Shown here piece by piece: positions 1 through 10,983 of a stretch of 64,000 bases of DNA (positions are counted from its first letter, which is position 1; each line of letters starts with the position of its first letter). The notes below the pieces were generated by a model that ran no database searches, was not told where the DNA came from, and was given only the letters and a program-made list of their open reading frames with translations. The stretch is from Sitta carolinensis (Eukaryota; Chordata; Aves; Passeriformes; Sittidae). Position numbers and translations under genes: made by a program. The DNA lies in contig CM063289.1 in assembly GCA_032173965.1 (NCBI GenBank), positions 27,491,690-27,555,689 on the forward strand. The letters are read 5' to 3'.

Positions 1-2939
1 TACTCCATTTTTCTTCCAGATTATACTTAGAAGACACAAATGTAGAGAATTCAAATTACATAGCTCAGAAGGAAAATTAGACACACATGACTTGTAAATT
101 GAGATGTCCCTGGCCTTGGACCAGGGAAGCCTCTAAGTCCATCACATCAAACCAGCAGGCAAGAATTTTGATAATGCAATGAGAAAGCTGGTAAAGCTTC
201 AATCCCTGATCTGCTGCCACAGCCAAAAGGGTGAATATTCACTGCAACTCTTCTGTCTTCATTCTGCCCATTTTGGACTTGATTCCTAAAGGAGCCTCAA
301 ATCTGCATAATGTAAACTGAAACACTTCAGACACTGTGGACAGCTGACCTTTAGAAAAACTGATTCTATTTCAATAATGTGTAAGAAATTATGCACTGCT
401 ACCCCACATAGTTTAGGTTTTATAAGGACAGCAGGGATGCTCCAAGGCTTCCCTTTTTTCCCATGGATTTCCATGACTCTGAGAAAAGTAATATATTTGC
501 TCAACTGAAGTGGGATTACGATTTGAGAAGGTGATGTCCTGATCCCATTTTTTCCCAACTCACAGTGAAAATTCACAATTAGACATCCACTAACCTCAAG
601 GCAACTGTTGGAAGGTCTTTTGTATGGAAAACCACGATGGAGCACCTGTGATTTAAGTGACCCCAGCACTGGCCATGGAGAGCCTGCCCACAACCCTAAC
701 TAAGGCTTTACTCCCCCTCTACACAGACCTCCAGTGGGCCAAAGCCTTTTCCACATGAAAAATACTGAACTAATATCATTTACAGCATGATTTTAAGCTC
801 ATTTGAAGGCCTGCAAAGCCAGGTGAAGGCATGGTTATTTTAACAGTAAAGTTGCAAATCTCAGTTTAGCCTCAGCTTACTGAAGGCTTTTGAAAGTTAA
901 ATCTATATAAGCCAGTTCTAATCTCAAAGATGTTTCTGATAAGGGCCTGTACCAGCTTAAGAGAGTAGGGAAAAATAAATCAATTTAAAGTGAGACTTGT
1001 TCAGTGATCATGTACATCTCAAAACTGTGACTGGAGGGACTTTGGTCTATTGACAGTAATCACACACTTTAGCACAAGCCCAACATCATCTCTTCATTCA
1101 CCAGACAAATAAAATTCCATGTTGGAAAACAGTAATGACAACAGTTAATATTTTCGGTAATAAGTTATCCTCACAGAGAGCACTTGACCTTCATTGTAAT
1201 TTCCACACAGCTTGCAGTAAACCACCTGAGTGTGTATAAAATGTAATGAATAAAGATATATTAAAAACGATAGAATGTTATTAAAGTAGGTCACAATTCA
1301 AACAGCACAATTACTGAAAAAACAATGTTTGAAACTACATCACTCCCAATCCTTCTCACACTGGATGAGCTGCTCTATAATTTATTTTGCCTAACAACAG
1401 CTTCTGTCCATATTGTCTCTCTTTGTCCCCAAAGACTCGATTAATGCAGCCCTCTGTGCCACATGACAGCACAATGCCCACACGAGGCAGGAAATGTCAC
1501 AGATCACAGCTTTACACCTGGCCAACACAATACAGTCATCAAATTCCTCCATGCAGTGGAAACATTTGTTGTGATTTTGGGGGTCAAGCTACAAGAGGCA
1601 GAGGGAATGGGCACTTTATTTACATGGGGGGGTCCCTAAACACGTTCACTTTGTTTAGGAGGGACAAAACCCAGCCTTACACAGATACCTAAGAAGCCTT
1701 GGACCAAAGGCATTGGTATTTTAAAAGATGAGAAAAAATTGTTTCCTCTGAGGCTTTTGGATAACGATCCTGATTCCTTTTGACCCTGAACATTATATTC
1801 CACATATTCTGAACATTCCTGGAAAGCTCAGAGTTGGGTTTTTGATTCACATCCTGAGAGGAGATGAGCATAGTTAAGATCCACCTGTAAGTTAAAGCAA
1901 GTCTGGCAGTCACAGAGTGGTGAGACTCCCCAGCACTCCCTGTGAAATCCCACAAATCCTGTAGGAAATGCACCAGAGCAGGTCAGAGTGGTCAGCTCTT
2001 TAATTTTTACCAGGAATTCAGGACGAGTGGATGTGGATATTGGCTTTACCCATCATTGCATAGACCACAAAACAACCTAAACTGTCCACAAAGACACAAA
2101 AACGTAGAAAGAAAAATCCTTGCATACAAAATGCATCACTTGATACATTATGAATATTTTGAGAGGGTTTTTTTAGATTATTGACACTGATGTTACCATG
2201 AGAGTTTTGGGTGAAATTCCTATATGAACAGCGAAAATCTTTGCTACGAGGAGAGCATTAACCCTGTTATCTTTTCACTATTTGTGTTACACATGAGTAT
2301 CAGTGGGTTAGAAACACAGCCTACCTATACAGGACCTTGCAGGAAAACAAAATCTCAGGACAGGTTTTCCTGTAGAAAAAGAAAGGGGGAAGAAAAGTAT
2401 CTACTACTACATTGCTCTTTTTGTTAACAAAATTATACAGTAAAGTCTGGATGCATATCTAATTGTATCTCCCAGCATCTGCCACTGCTTCATGACCTCT
2501 AAGATAGTCTGCAAGCACATTGATAAACAGATTAAAAGGTAACTCTGTGTACAGAGCAATCCTCTGAGTTCCCAGAACAATATCTGACTGAATCACACCA
2601 AACACACCATCCCTGAACCTCCAAAAGAAGAGGAAGCTCCTTCTCCCCCCAGAAGCAAACTGCCATCCTACTGTTTTCCTTTCCTGAATACCAAAAAGCA
2701 CAACTATAAAAACACATTTGTAACCAGGCACTGATTTTTTACAGAGAAGCCTGTTTGCTTGTTTGCTCCAGAAAGGGTTCAAGTTTAGATAGCTAAGTGG
2801 AAAATCGTGATTATAAAGAAGAAAATATTTTATGCATCAACTCCTTCCCCCAGAAATGCCAGTTTCAATAAGATTTATCCCATTTCCTATTGACAGATGG
2901 TTCTCCCACCCATTAGTCCTCATGAAACAGGGAAGAAGC
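1..2939. other. unique AT-rich non-coding DNA
   Basis: No coding exon, RNA gene or recognisable repeat was seen here. Open frames on both strands are short, have no domain-like composition and are not flanked by convincing splice sites. If the CpG island near 8 kb drives a minus-strand gene, this stretch is probably part of its first intron. Confidence 0.6.
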
Positions 2940-3046
2940 CCAGCAGCCTGGTGCTTAGGGAAGGAGAGAAATATGCCCATGGCAGGAGGCTGGAATGAGT
3001 TGATCTTAAAGGACCCTCCCAACCCAAACCATTCTGTGATTCTATG
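2940..3046 (+). mobile_element. CR1 LINE fragment, 3' end
   Basis: This is the extreme 3' end of an avian CR1 non-LTR retrotransposon in plus orientation. The order of landmarks fits the CR1 3' UTR: a GCCCATGGCAGG-like block at about 2974-2986, then a TGATCTTAAAGGACCCTCC-like block near 3001-3019, then CCAACCCAAACCATTCTGTG and the octamer tail ATTCTGTG/ATTCTATG ending at about 3046. Only the last 100 bases or so remain, which is usual for 5'-truncated CR1 copies. It is diverged and carries no coding capacity. Confidence 0.85.
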
Positions 3047-6000
3047 CCACAGCCAGTTGAACTGTAGGGAATCTTCTCCACATGAAGATCTTTTAAATTG
3101 GAATTGGGCTTTGATGTGCAGTGCCGAGTATTGGGACTTCCTTCGGACTTAGCTGCTCGGGGTGAAGAAATCCCGTGGAATTGGCAGGCAGGTGTGCCCA
3201 GAGAGCCCTGACCCTGTGGGAGGAAAGCAGATTGACCAAAGCAACTCATCCTGAAGGAAGGCAAAGCATTCACTTCATCCTCATGAAGAAGTGAAAGCTC
3301 AGACTTTCAAATGAGATGTAAAATAGAGCCCTGACCATTCATCGTCATTAAAGATCCCATGAAAATTCCCACAAGAGCAAAAATGTTAACTAACATGTCC
3401 TGGCCAATATCCAACTCGGATAATTGCATTCTGCTTCCTAAATTCCCCTTGCAGTTTCAATTGGATTAGTTTTTCTTCATTTCTCTTCCCTAAACCCCTC
3501 CTGCATAATGTTTCCAGCCTGGAATGGCTGCTGTATTCCACTCCAGAGGTGTGTGAATTATCAGTGCTGGGCAATCCCAACATATATTTTGGATATATTA
3601 GTCAGGGAAAACACTCTCTGAGCTGGAGTAATCCCTTCACCTCTCACTGAGGAACATTTAACTTTACAAATGAGAACTCCCTCTGATGTTAGTAAGATTT
3701 TTTTTTTCCTCCTTTTTTTTTCTAAAATATTGCTCTGCAAGGAATGGTATCAAACCAGCCTCCTACCAGTTAGGAAAGTCCTTTGCTGGGCCATATCCTC
3801 AGCTTGAGGAATCAGCTGCACTTGCTTTGACTTCAGTAGGGCTCTGCTACATTAAAACAGGAGTAAATATTCACATAGTGTTTTTTTCACTAAGTCACTC
3901 ATGTTTAAATGTTGGAAGAATCAAAGGAGTTGGCTGTTGAATGCATCAATCTGTGGTTATAAAAGAGGAATATCAGAATGTATTCTCATCCCTTTTAACT
4001 GGCTTGCAAATCTTCATGTTATTTTAAAGGGAAGTTGGAGGTTCTTTAACTTGGCATACTGATGAAAAATGAAAGTGCTGTGAAATATGAATCTCCTGTT
4101 GTGTGCTATGTGTATTCTACTGTAAATACTCACAATAGTGTAGAGGCAAACTGAAAAGTCCTGACCCAGTGCATTTTATGAAACAGGAGGAGCAAAGGTG
4201 ATTTATGTGCATAAAAGCAAAAACTGACAAGCCTTTGATTTTCTTGCAGAACAATCCCAAAATGATTGTCAAGACTGCTTAGGTTTTTTGCCCTCTGCAC
4301 TTCCTGTAATAGGACCATTTTATCCAACATGCTGTTTTATAGACACTGTGTATAGGGTCATTTCCACCTGCTATCCAGGTTACTCAAAAGAATACTTCTC
4401 ATTCCCCCTTCCAAGAGCTCTTAGCAGCAGTTGAGATTGGCTTGTTTTCACTTGCAGCCTGCTCCTGCATCTCTGGTTAAGCATAAACCCACAAATACAG
4501 CACTTCTTTAGAGCTCTGAAAGCAGGAGGACATCCTTAAAAATCCGAGAGAGCAGTTGTAGACAGGCTGCAGTCAGGAAAATGGGGAACACAGGGAACAC
4601 ACCCACTCTGGGATTTTCTCCTGAATATCCCAACCCTCCTCTCCTTTTTCCCTTGGAGGTGTCACTGCAAAGGGATCTCTATTTGTCAGCTCCACGCTGG
4701 GCTGGCTGCAACATCATGCTTAATTCCCTTGATAAAGTGTGGATGGAACAGGGGGTTGGGAAACCTCCAACAGCATCCTACTTCTGCGGCAAACATGCCT
4801 AGGGAAGGGCATGGAATTGAGTGAGGAAATTAAAGGTACCAGAGGGTGAATACCAGGCACCAGCACGACTGAGGCTCACCTGATGAGCACAGATGATCTG
4901 CAAAGGGATTTTAGGTCAGCTCAGACGGTTAAAGAAGCACAGACCATGTTCCTGATCTGCAGCACACACATGAGTTTGATAAGGGGAGAGCTGATCACCA
5001 GAAATCACTGGCATATTTTTCTCATCTTCTGCAGTTCTGGGCACCAGCCTGGACTCCAGCTCAGCTCCTTTTGCACACAGCTGACATCCACATGGGAAAT
5101 GACACCCATCCTCCACCACAGAATCCTCTGTTCCCATGGTTTTGCTCCAGTAGAGAAATGGGTTTGAGCTGGAGAATTTTGACGTTTGCATCCTTATGAT
5201 AAGTAGTTTCAAGATTATATGGCATTTACAGCAAACACAGGATGGAAACTTTAGTCCTCCCACTGAAATAGAACTTCAAAAGTGTACAACTGTTCATCCA
5301 TTGCCTTGGTTTCATGAAAAGACTGGAGTAAGATGTTTCTTTCAGCCACTCCTTCCTTCCCACTCTGATTTCTTTTTAAGATTACCCTGTGTGGAGTGGA
5401 AACATTTGCACTTGTGTGCTCTGAAACAGCCACTGCCATGACAATCAAAAAAAATTAGCATACAGGAACTACAGAAACTTGGGATTAGCAAGATCTAAAA
5501 ATGGATGGACTTCCCTATCCTCCTCTCTGCATCTTGAGGAACCCTTCCAAAAACCTGACTGGGAACATTTTAATTCTCTGTCAGCTCTCTGGAGAAAATC
5601 ATTAGAGAGGCAAAATTAGAGAGCAGTGGGTGTCACTCTGCAGTAAGTGTCTGTCAGTCAGGCAGGCATCACCCCACAGTCACCCCCAGCATTCTCATCC
5701 TCCAATCCAGAAAAAAAGGCGCTGGGCATGGAGAGCTTGCTTGGAGCACTGCTTGAGTGATCAGGCCAAATCTGTAATCAGCCAGTCAATGGCACAATAG
5801 CTTAATTCTTTATTTATTAGTCTGTCTCCCCTCTCTGGTTCAAGCAGTTTATACACTTAATTCAATTTTAAGAGCTGTGTGTTTGTTTACTAGAGCAAAC
5901 AAAAACCAGTCATGAAGAGCTGTAGTAAAAGAGAAGTAACCAACCTGCTTGTCTTCTGCTCAAAATTAATTTTTTAGCACCAAATATTGACATTAGAAGC

Positions 6001-6391
6001 TTAGTTCCATGTCTGCTTTTCACACCTGCCAAGCCCACACCAGAGAATTTGCTGTGAAATCACTGAAGGATAGGTGCTGACCTGTGCTTTCAGCATGACA
6101 ACCCAAAGAAACCATCTAAAACCTAGTGGGGTTCCTCAGAGCAAACCTCAATCAATCAATTTGCCAACACCATCAACCTCAGGGATCTTCTTTCCCTTTT
6201 ATCTCTAGTCTTCCTTGACTTGCAGCATCAGAGATAGAGTAAACCATACACAGAGGAGAATGATGGTATCATCTACCACTGCACCCTGCTTGCTGAAGGA
6301 AAGGTATTAAAGCTGGAGACTTCTCTGCCAATTGAAGGGAAAAGGAAGGAAAGGGGAAATATAGAAACAAAAAGCCAGAAAAACCTGTTGC
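3047..6391. other. unique non-coding DNA
   Basis: No gene or clear repeat was found. There are short T-rich runs around 3699-3722. Frames open in this interval are short and composition-driven. It is presumably intronic or intergenic. Confidence 0.55.
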
Positions 6392-6407
6392 AAAAAAAAA
6401 AAAAAAA
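6392..6407. repeat. A16 homopolymer
   Basis: An uninterrupted run of 16 A. No retrotransposon body or target-site duplication is visible beside it, so it is best called a simple repeat. Confidence 0.95.
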
Positions 6408-7389
6408 TCATCACAAATAAAGCCTTGGGTTTAAAGCTTTGCTTCTTTGGAATTTGGGTTTAGATTTACCACACACATGAACATCTACAAGCAGTCTAAC
6501 ACCACAATTAAAAAAGCACAATCAATTCAGTCCAGATTCCTTAAACCCAACATAATCACTTCCCACAGAACTACTGAAGTCCAGTGAAAACGTAGCTGCA
6601 GCATTAGAGGGTTATTTGCTCCAAGGACCTTTTTAATATGGCTGTATTGTAATACTGCAGTGCAAGAGCCTCTACAGTCATAAAAAAGAAATTTAGCTCA
6701 GAAACACAACTTATGGGCAATGAAAAACATATTTGCTTCAATTTGTCATGATTTAATAATAGCATTATTTAACATGATCCGTTAAAACAACCAGCCTCAG
6801 AAGACACAGCAGTGCACTTCTTCTCATGAGACTCCGAGGGCACTGAAATGAAATCCATTCTGCAAACCAAACATTCAAAGCAACCAGCACCACTAGAAAG
6901 ACCATATTTAAAAGGGAGAGAAACATTTAGTGACTGACCAGAAAAAGAGAACCCCTCTCTATATCCCCAGACACGCACATTTTACTTTGAAGCTGCTATG
7001 TATTTCACTGGCAAGGAAAATAATAGTCTTCCCCTGAAAGTAACATATTTGTCATTACACTTTCATTTCCATTCAAAATCAAGAACACACTGAATTTGCA
7101 CACATGGGGAAGCAGCTACCAAGATCTGGGTGTATTCTGTATCACATCACTAGTCAAACCCCATATATCCTCACATAATTATTTTCCTACAAGGTTATGC
7201 CTAATTGGTCACTAACCTCCCTGATTAATCATCTACACTACAAGAAGGCGTCGAGAAAAAGGCAGAAGGGCATCAAAATATTTATTCGGGCTGTAAATAT
7301 TAAACCAAGAGGGGACAGCTGGTTCAAGTTGCCCCTTCCCGGCTGGCACGCAGAGGTGGATGGCGAGAAAACCCTGCTCGAGAGTCTCG
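6408..7389. other. unique DNA flanking the CpG island
   Basis: Non-coding flank of the island. It holds one short minus-strand open frame (6769-6978) with a cysteine/histidine pattern, discussed under findings and not called as a gene. From about 7240 the base composition begins to shift towards the island. Confidence 0.5.
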
Positions 7390-7398
7390 CACACACAG

Positions 7399-7427
<29 letters not shown>
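7390..7427. repeat. (CA)n dinucleotide microsatellite
   Basis: About 19 CA units with one interruption (G at 7398). It lies immediately beside the CpG island. Long chance frames cross it on both strands (Thr-His or Cys-Val runs) and are not coding evidence. Confidence 0.97.
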
Positions 7428-7429
<2 letters not shown>

Positions 7430-7820
7430 TAAGAAAGGAAGCGGTGCCTCACGTTCGTTCCCAGCACGGCTCGGAGATGCTCACTACGGCTCTAAGTTGC
7501 CCGTGGCCGGCTCTGGAAGTGTTAAATCCCCGCGCACGGCCCCGAAGCGCGGCTCCTGCGGGCGAGCCGCCGCTCGCATCCCCGCTCGCACGTCCCAGCC
7601 GCGCGGCGCTGGCCGGCAGACGAGGCGGCACCGCGCTGCCCGAGCATCCCTCCCCGCCTCCTGGCCGGCTCCGCCGCGCCAGCGCCTCCCTCCCGGCGGA
7701 AAAACTTTGCGCTCAACTCCGCCGCGCTCCGCGGGGCGCCGGCACCCGCTCTGCGCACGGCGGCGGCACCGGGGCGGCCGCGGGCGGCTCCCCCCGCGCA
7801 GCCCCGCCGCCTCCTCCTAC

Positions 7821-7862
7821 CTGCAGCCGGCGCCGCTCCCGCAGCGCCCCGCTCATCCTCAT
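7821..7862 (-). CDS. candidate first coding exon of a minus-strand gene (unidentified)
   Basis: Reading the minus strand, ATG at 7862 (A at -3) opens a 14-codon stretch, MRMSGALRERRRLQ, that ends exactly at a good splice donor, CAG|GTAGGAGG, with the intron in phase 0. A second ATG lies two codons downstream, also with A at -3. The frame stays open upstream to another ATG at 8030, but that part is arginine/alanine-rich and looks like GC-driven noise. The peptide is basic with no signal sequence or known motif, and I do not recognise the gene. Following exons would lie at lower coordinates, probably outside the window. Alternatively this is untranslated exon sequence and the real start codon lies downstream. 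The call rests on the donor, the Kozak context and the position inside the CpG island only. Confidence 0.33.
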
Positions 7863-8234
7863 CCTCCTGCTCCGGCGGCGGGCGGGATGCGCGCCCCGGT
7901 GCCTCGCTGGCTGCGGCGCGCTGCCGGCGCGGAGCCTGCGCGGGCGGAGGCGGCTCCGGGCCCGCGGCGGCAGCGCCGGTGCCCTGCAGCCCCGGTGCCC
8001 TGCAGCCCCCGCGCTACCGCATCCCCCCAATAGCGGCGAGCGGGAGCCCCCGCCCCGCCCGGGCCGCGGGCAGGGGGCGGTGCCCGGCGGGGATCCCCCT
8101 CCGGCAGCTCCGGGCCCCCTCCGGTAGCTCTGGGCTCAGACTCCTTCTCCGTCCTCCTCTACTCCCCCTCTGCGAGGGGACGCGGCTTCCAACCCGCTGC
8201 CCTCCCGCTAGAACCCCCCGGTCCCCCGGCCGCA

Positions 8235-8246
8235 TCTCTTACCGTG
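8235..8246 (-). other. candidate splice donor of an alternative first exon
   Basis: On the minus strand the sequence reads CCACG|GTAAGAGATG, a good match to the donor consensus in the intron part. The exon would end at 8243 and its start would lie somewhere above, possibly within or beyond the 22-bp repeat. It suggests a non-coding 5' exon or an alternative first exon of the same minus-strand gene. Confidence 0.35.
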
Positions 8247-8325
8247 GCCCGGCTCTCCCTTGTGCCCGTTCCTCCTGCGGCAGGCGGCCGAGGAAGCCCC
8301 TCCAGCGCCGGGGGCTGCAGCGAGG

Positions 8326-8563
8326 CTGTGCCGCTCATCTATCGAGGCTGTGCCGCTCATCACTCGGGGCTGTGCCGCTCATCACTCGGGGCTGTGCCGC
8401 TCATCACTCGGGGCTGTGCCGCTCATCACCCGGGGCAGTGCCGCTCATCACCCGGGGCAGTGCCGCTCATCACCCGGGGCAGTGCCGCTCATCACCCGGG
8501 GCAGTGCCGCTCATCACTCGGGGCTGTGCCGCTCATCACCCGGGGCTGTGCCGCTCATGGCTC
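8326..8563. repeat. 22-bp CpG-rich minisatellite, about 10.7 copies
   Basis: A head-to-tail array of a 22-bp unit reading CTGTGCCGCTCATCACTCGG plus GG. Units begin at 8326, 8348, 8370, 8392, 8414, 8436, 8458, 8480, 8502, 8524 and 8546, and the last is partial. Two positions vary in blocks: unit base 2 is T in units 1-5 and 10-11 but A in units 6-9, and unit base 18 is T or C. This patterning shows recent expansion by unequal exchange or slippage. Because 22 is not a multiple of three and the unit has no plus-strand stop, all three plus frames remain open and encode a 22-residue repeat; this is an artefact, not a protein. It sits inside the CpG island and adds two CpGs per unit. Confidence 0.95.
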
Positions 8564-8640
8564 CCGGTTCACGGCCGGGGGGCTGCAGCCGCCAGCGGCC
8601 CCTGGGGAAGGGACACCTGAGCCCTGGGCCAGGTGATCAG

Positions 8641-9104
8641 GCTGGGACATTCACGGGCGCTGGGGCAGCGTGGGTTGGTCACTCACATGCAGAGAATGCG
8701 CCTAGAGGCGTTCTGGGCCCAGCGGGTTGTGGCATCACCCTTCTGTCCCATGCTGCCTTCTCTTCCTTGGGACTCTGCCTGGCTATCCCACAGGAGGGTC
8801 GTTCCTGCCTGCCGTCTCCCCTGTGCAGGAAGGTGTCTGCTCCTGATGCTTGAAAACGGACTTTGAAGGCAGAAGTACTTTTGAGTGACAGCTTATAGCC
8901 ACGGTAGATCCAACTTGCCTCTGCTCACAGATGGAGGTTAAGTGTTCCTCTGGCAAGCTCTGACCTTAGCCGGCTGTGTCAGTAGGTGCCTGGCCTGCTG
9001 GGCAGTGCTCAGGAAGGAGAATTACAGGCTGTGCACAGATATATTTCTTGCTCTTCCTTGTCCACTCTTTCACTGGGATGTCACCAAACAGCAAAATTAA
9101 TCCC
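8641..9104. other. island shore, non-coding
   Basis: Composition falls back to average. No repeat or exon was recognised. Donor-like sequences occur on the plus strand (near 8633 and 8935) but have no supporting exon. Confidence 0.5.
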
Positions 9105-9260
9105 TGGCCAGGAAGAAATCCGCGCGTGAGCTCGCAAATCACAGCAGTGAGACAGCAATTAAAGTTTCCGTCTAATTCTAGGAGATCAAGCTTGTAATAG
9201 CTAGAGAATGAGACTTAAGCTGCTTTACATATTCCTTCATATGTAAGATCATTAAGGCAT
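9105..9260. promoter_or_regulatory. candidate conserved non-coding element near the promoter
   Basis: A short block outside the island with five CpGs in about 50 bases (9121-9126, 9133, 9169), a TAAT-type site (TCTAATTC, 9171-9178) and a perfect 8-bp inverted repeat TTACATAT/ATATGTAA at 9225-9232 and 9239-9246 with a 6-base spacer. CpG retention and motif density suggest constraint. Conservation itself could not be tested. Confidence 0.3.
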
Positions 9261-10902
9261 CTGTGGTTACTGCACCTCATGGCCAGAGGGAGCCTTGTTG
9301 GAGGTGTTAATAGTTGCAAAACTCGGTGGCTGTGGGCATGTGCCGTGTGACAGGATGTTAACCTTTTGTCACTGTGACCTGACACATTTGACTAAACCAC
9401 TTTTTCTGGCCCCAATCTCTTACCTGCTCTTCTGTGTCACATATTTATTGCAGGAGTAACAGCTTTTCCTGCGTAATGGGCTTCTTCAATGCAAGCCCTC
9501 AGCTGCTTGGTAATGGCTGCCTCAGACATTTCGTTATCCTTAACTTGTGGGTGAAAAAGATGAATAAAGCTGTCAAATATCCTATTGATTATGTGATTGA
9601 GATGTACCCTGACTGCCCTTCTAACACCGGGTTTCTTCCATTCACTTTCTTTCCTGGGTTTGGATGAGGATGGCAAGAGGAGCCAGACCTCCAAAACAGC
9701 ATTGAACCTGCAGTCTGTCAGCCCAGCCTGTTCCCACCACATCTGTGTGAGGAATAAACTCTTGGCAAAAATATATGTCAAACCTTAGGCCCTGTATCTT
9801 TCTGGTGTTGAGTTATGGTGTCTCTGATTTCTAGACCCCAGTAGTTTCCTTCTTCACGTCTTCTTGCCTGAATTTGGAGAGCAGAGTTTGGTGGATCTGC
9901 CAGGTTCACACGTAACAATGAATAAAGCCGCTGTTGTGGGCTTGTGATCCTGATGCCAAGTGAGATGTCAGAGATGGGTTTGTTTCCAACTCCAGTACAG
10001 ATTCTTCCCTGCTTTTAGCAAAAATACTTGCCAAAGATTAGGCAGGAAGATCAGTTGGGTTGAAGAGGTTGCTGTTGGTATGTTTGACTCCCTGGGCTTT
10101 GGGAATGCTCTCAGCTCTCGTAGAAAGGGCATTAATGATGCATTAAGAGCATGGATGTACAAATCCTTCTCTGCAGCCCCATCCAAACAAAGAGATACAG
10201 TACGGGGGATGCTTGCAAAAGATCACTGAAAGAAATCTCTATGCAAGTGACATTAATTTCCATTCCTTAAGCGCAGATGTGTGAGCAGAAAAGCCACATA
10301 AGTGCCCGTGAATGCCAGTGTGCTGGAGAGCTCCCGCAGAGCCGCGGAGCTCCAGGGCCTCGGAGTCAGCTGGGAAGCAGAGAGCCACAAACAGCTGGGC
10401 CAGCAAAGGAGCAAGCCCCGGGAGAGGGAGCAGGAGGCGAAGATGCTGCAGTGCACAACTGCAGTGAGGGACTGATTATCCTCATCTCGGAACAGGCTGA
10501 GTTTGAAATGGAAATGAGGAGGAGATTTCCCTGCCACAGTACCCAGCAGCTACAGCAGTCGCTGCTCTAAGACAACAGGGGAGCAGGCAGCACGCCGCGG
10601 GTACCTTTGTTTCACCATTATTCAGCTCATCTCAGAGCCCTCCTTTAATTGTTACTCAAAAAGTTTCGTACAGGAATGGAACACAAACAAAAAACTACTT
10701 CTGCTTTCACATCTTGACGTTGATATTGAGGTCTTTGTGCGTGTGGAGGCTTCAGCTTGTGTACTCAAAGCAGAGCAAATTAGCAGCTCTTTACATAAGT
10801 CTCATCCTTCTGGGCTTGGAAACAAAACACCGCCTGTGATGCCATTCGAGGGGCTCCGGAGCCAGGAATTCCAAAGGCATCTGAGCTGAAGGAAGTACAC
10901 AG
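9261..10902. other. unique non-coding DNA
   Basis: No gene recognised. A modestly GC-rich patch lies at about 10310-10460, with CpGs at 10332-10362. A CpG-containing patch at 10588-10610 could be regulatory. The longest plus-strand frame, at 9960-10229, resembles no protein I know and lacks splice context. Confidence 0.5.
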
Positions 10903-10983
10903 CTTCACAGAAGCACAGAGCCAATGCTTGGGGTTGGAAGGGACCTTAGAGATGTCCTCATTCCACCCCCTGCCATGGGCGGG
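10903..10983 (-). mobile_element. CR1 LINE fragment, 3' end
   Basis: Reverse-oriented CR1 3' end. Read on the plus strand it starts with a degenerate CACAGAAGCACAGAG tail, continues with GGGGTTGGAAGGGACCTTAG and ends with CCACCCCCTGCCATGGGC near 10980. This is the complement of the standard CR1 3' UTR block. About 80 bases survive. Confidence 0.85.

Larger units (their letters stand above)
7440..8640. promoter_or_regulatory. CpG island, likely promoter/first-exon region
   Basis: A roughly 1.2-kb block that is strongly GC-rich and dense in CpG, in sharp contrast with the AT-rich, CpG-poor DNA on both sides. It contains many GGGCGG/CCGCCC-like boxes. It is the only such island in the window and is the only strong promoter candidate. 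The best splice-donor sequences in it point leftwards on the minus strand: CACG|GTAAGAGA with exon edge at 8243, and CTGCAG|GTAGGAGG with exon edge at 7821. Plus-strand donors are weaker (for example CAG|GTGATC near 8633). The favoured reading is a minus-strand gene starting here, although bidirectional transcription is possible. Long open frames in the island are a by-product of high GC content. Confidence 0.8.

Noticed and set aside
7197..8853. Several long overlapping plus- and minus-strand frames (up to 278 codons) across the CpG island
   Set aside because: They overlap in different frames, are rich in Arg/Ala/Pro as expected from GC-rich DNA, run through the CA repeat and the 22-bp array, and show no family resemblance.
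9221..9250. ACATATTCCTTCATATG resembles the 5' arm of a miR-1-type hairpin
   Set aside because: The complementary arm and mature sequence are absent; it is only an 8-bp inverted repeat.
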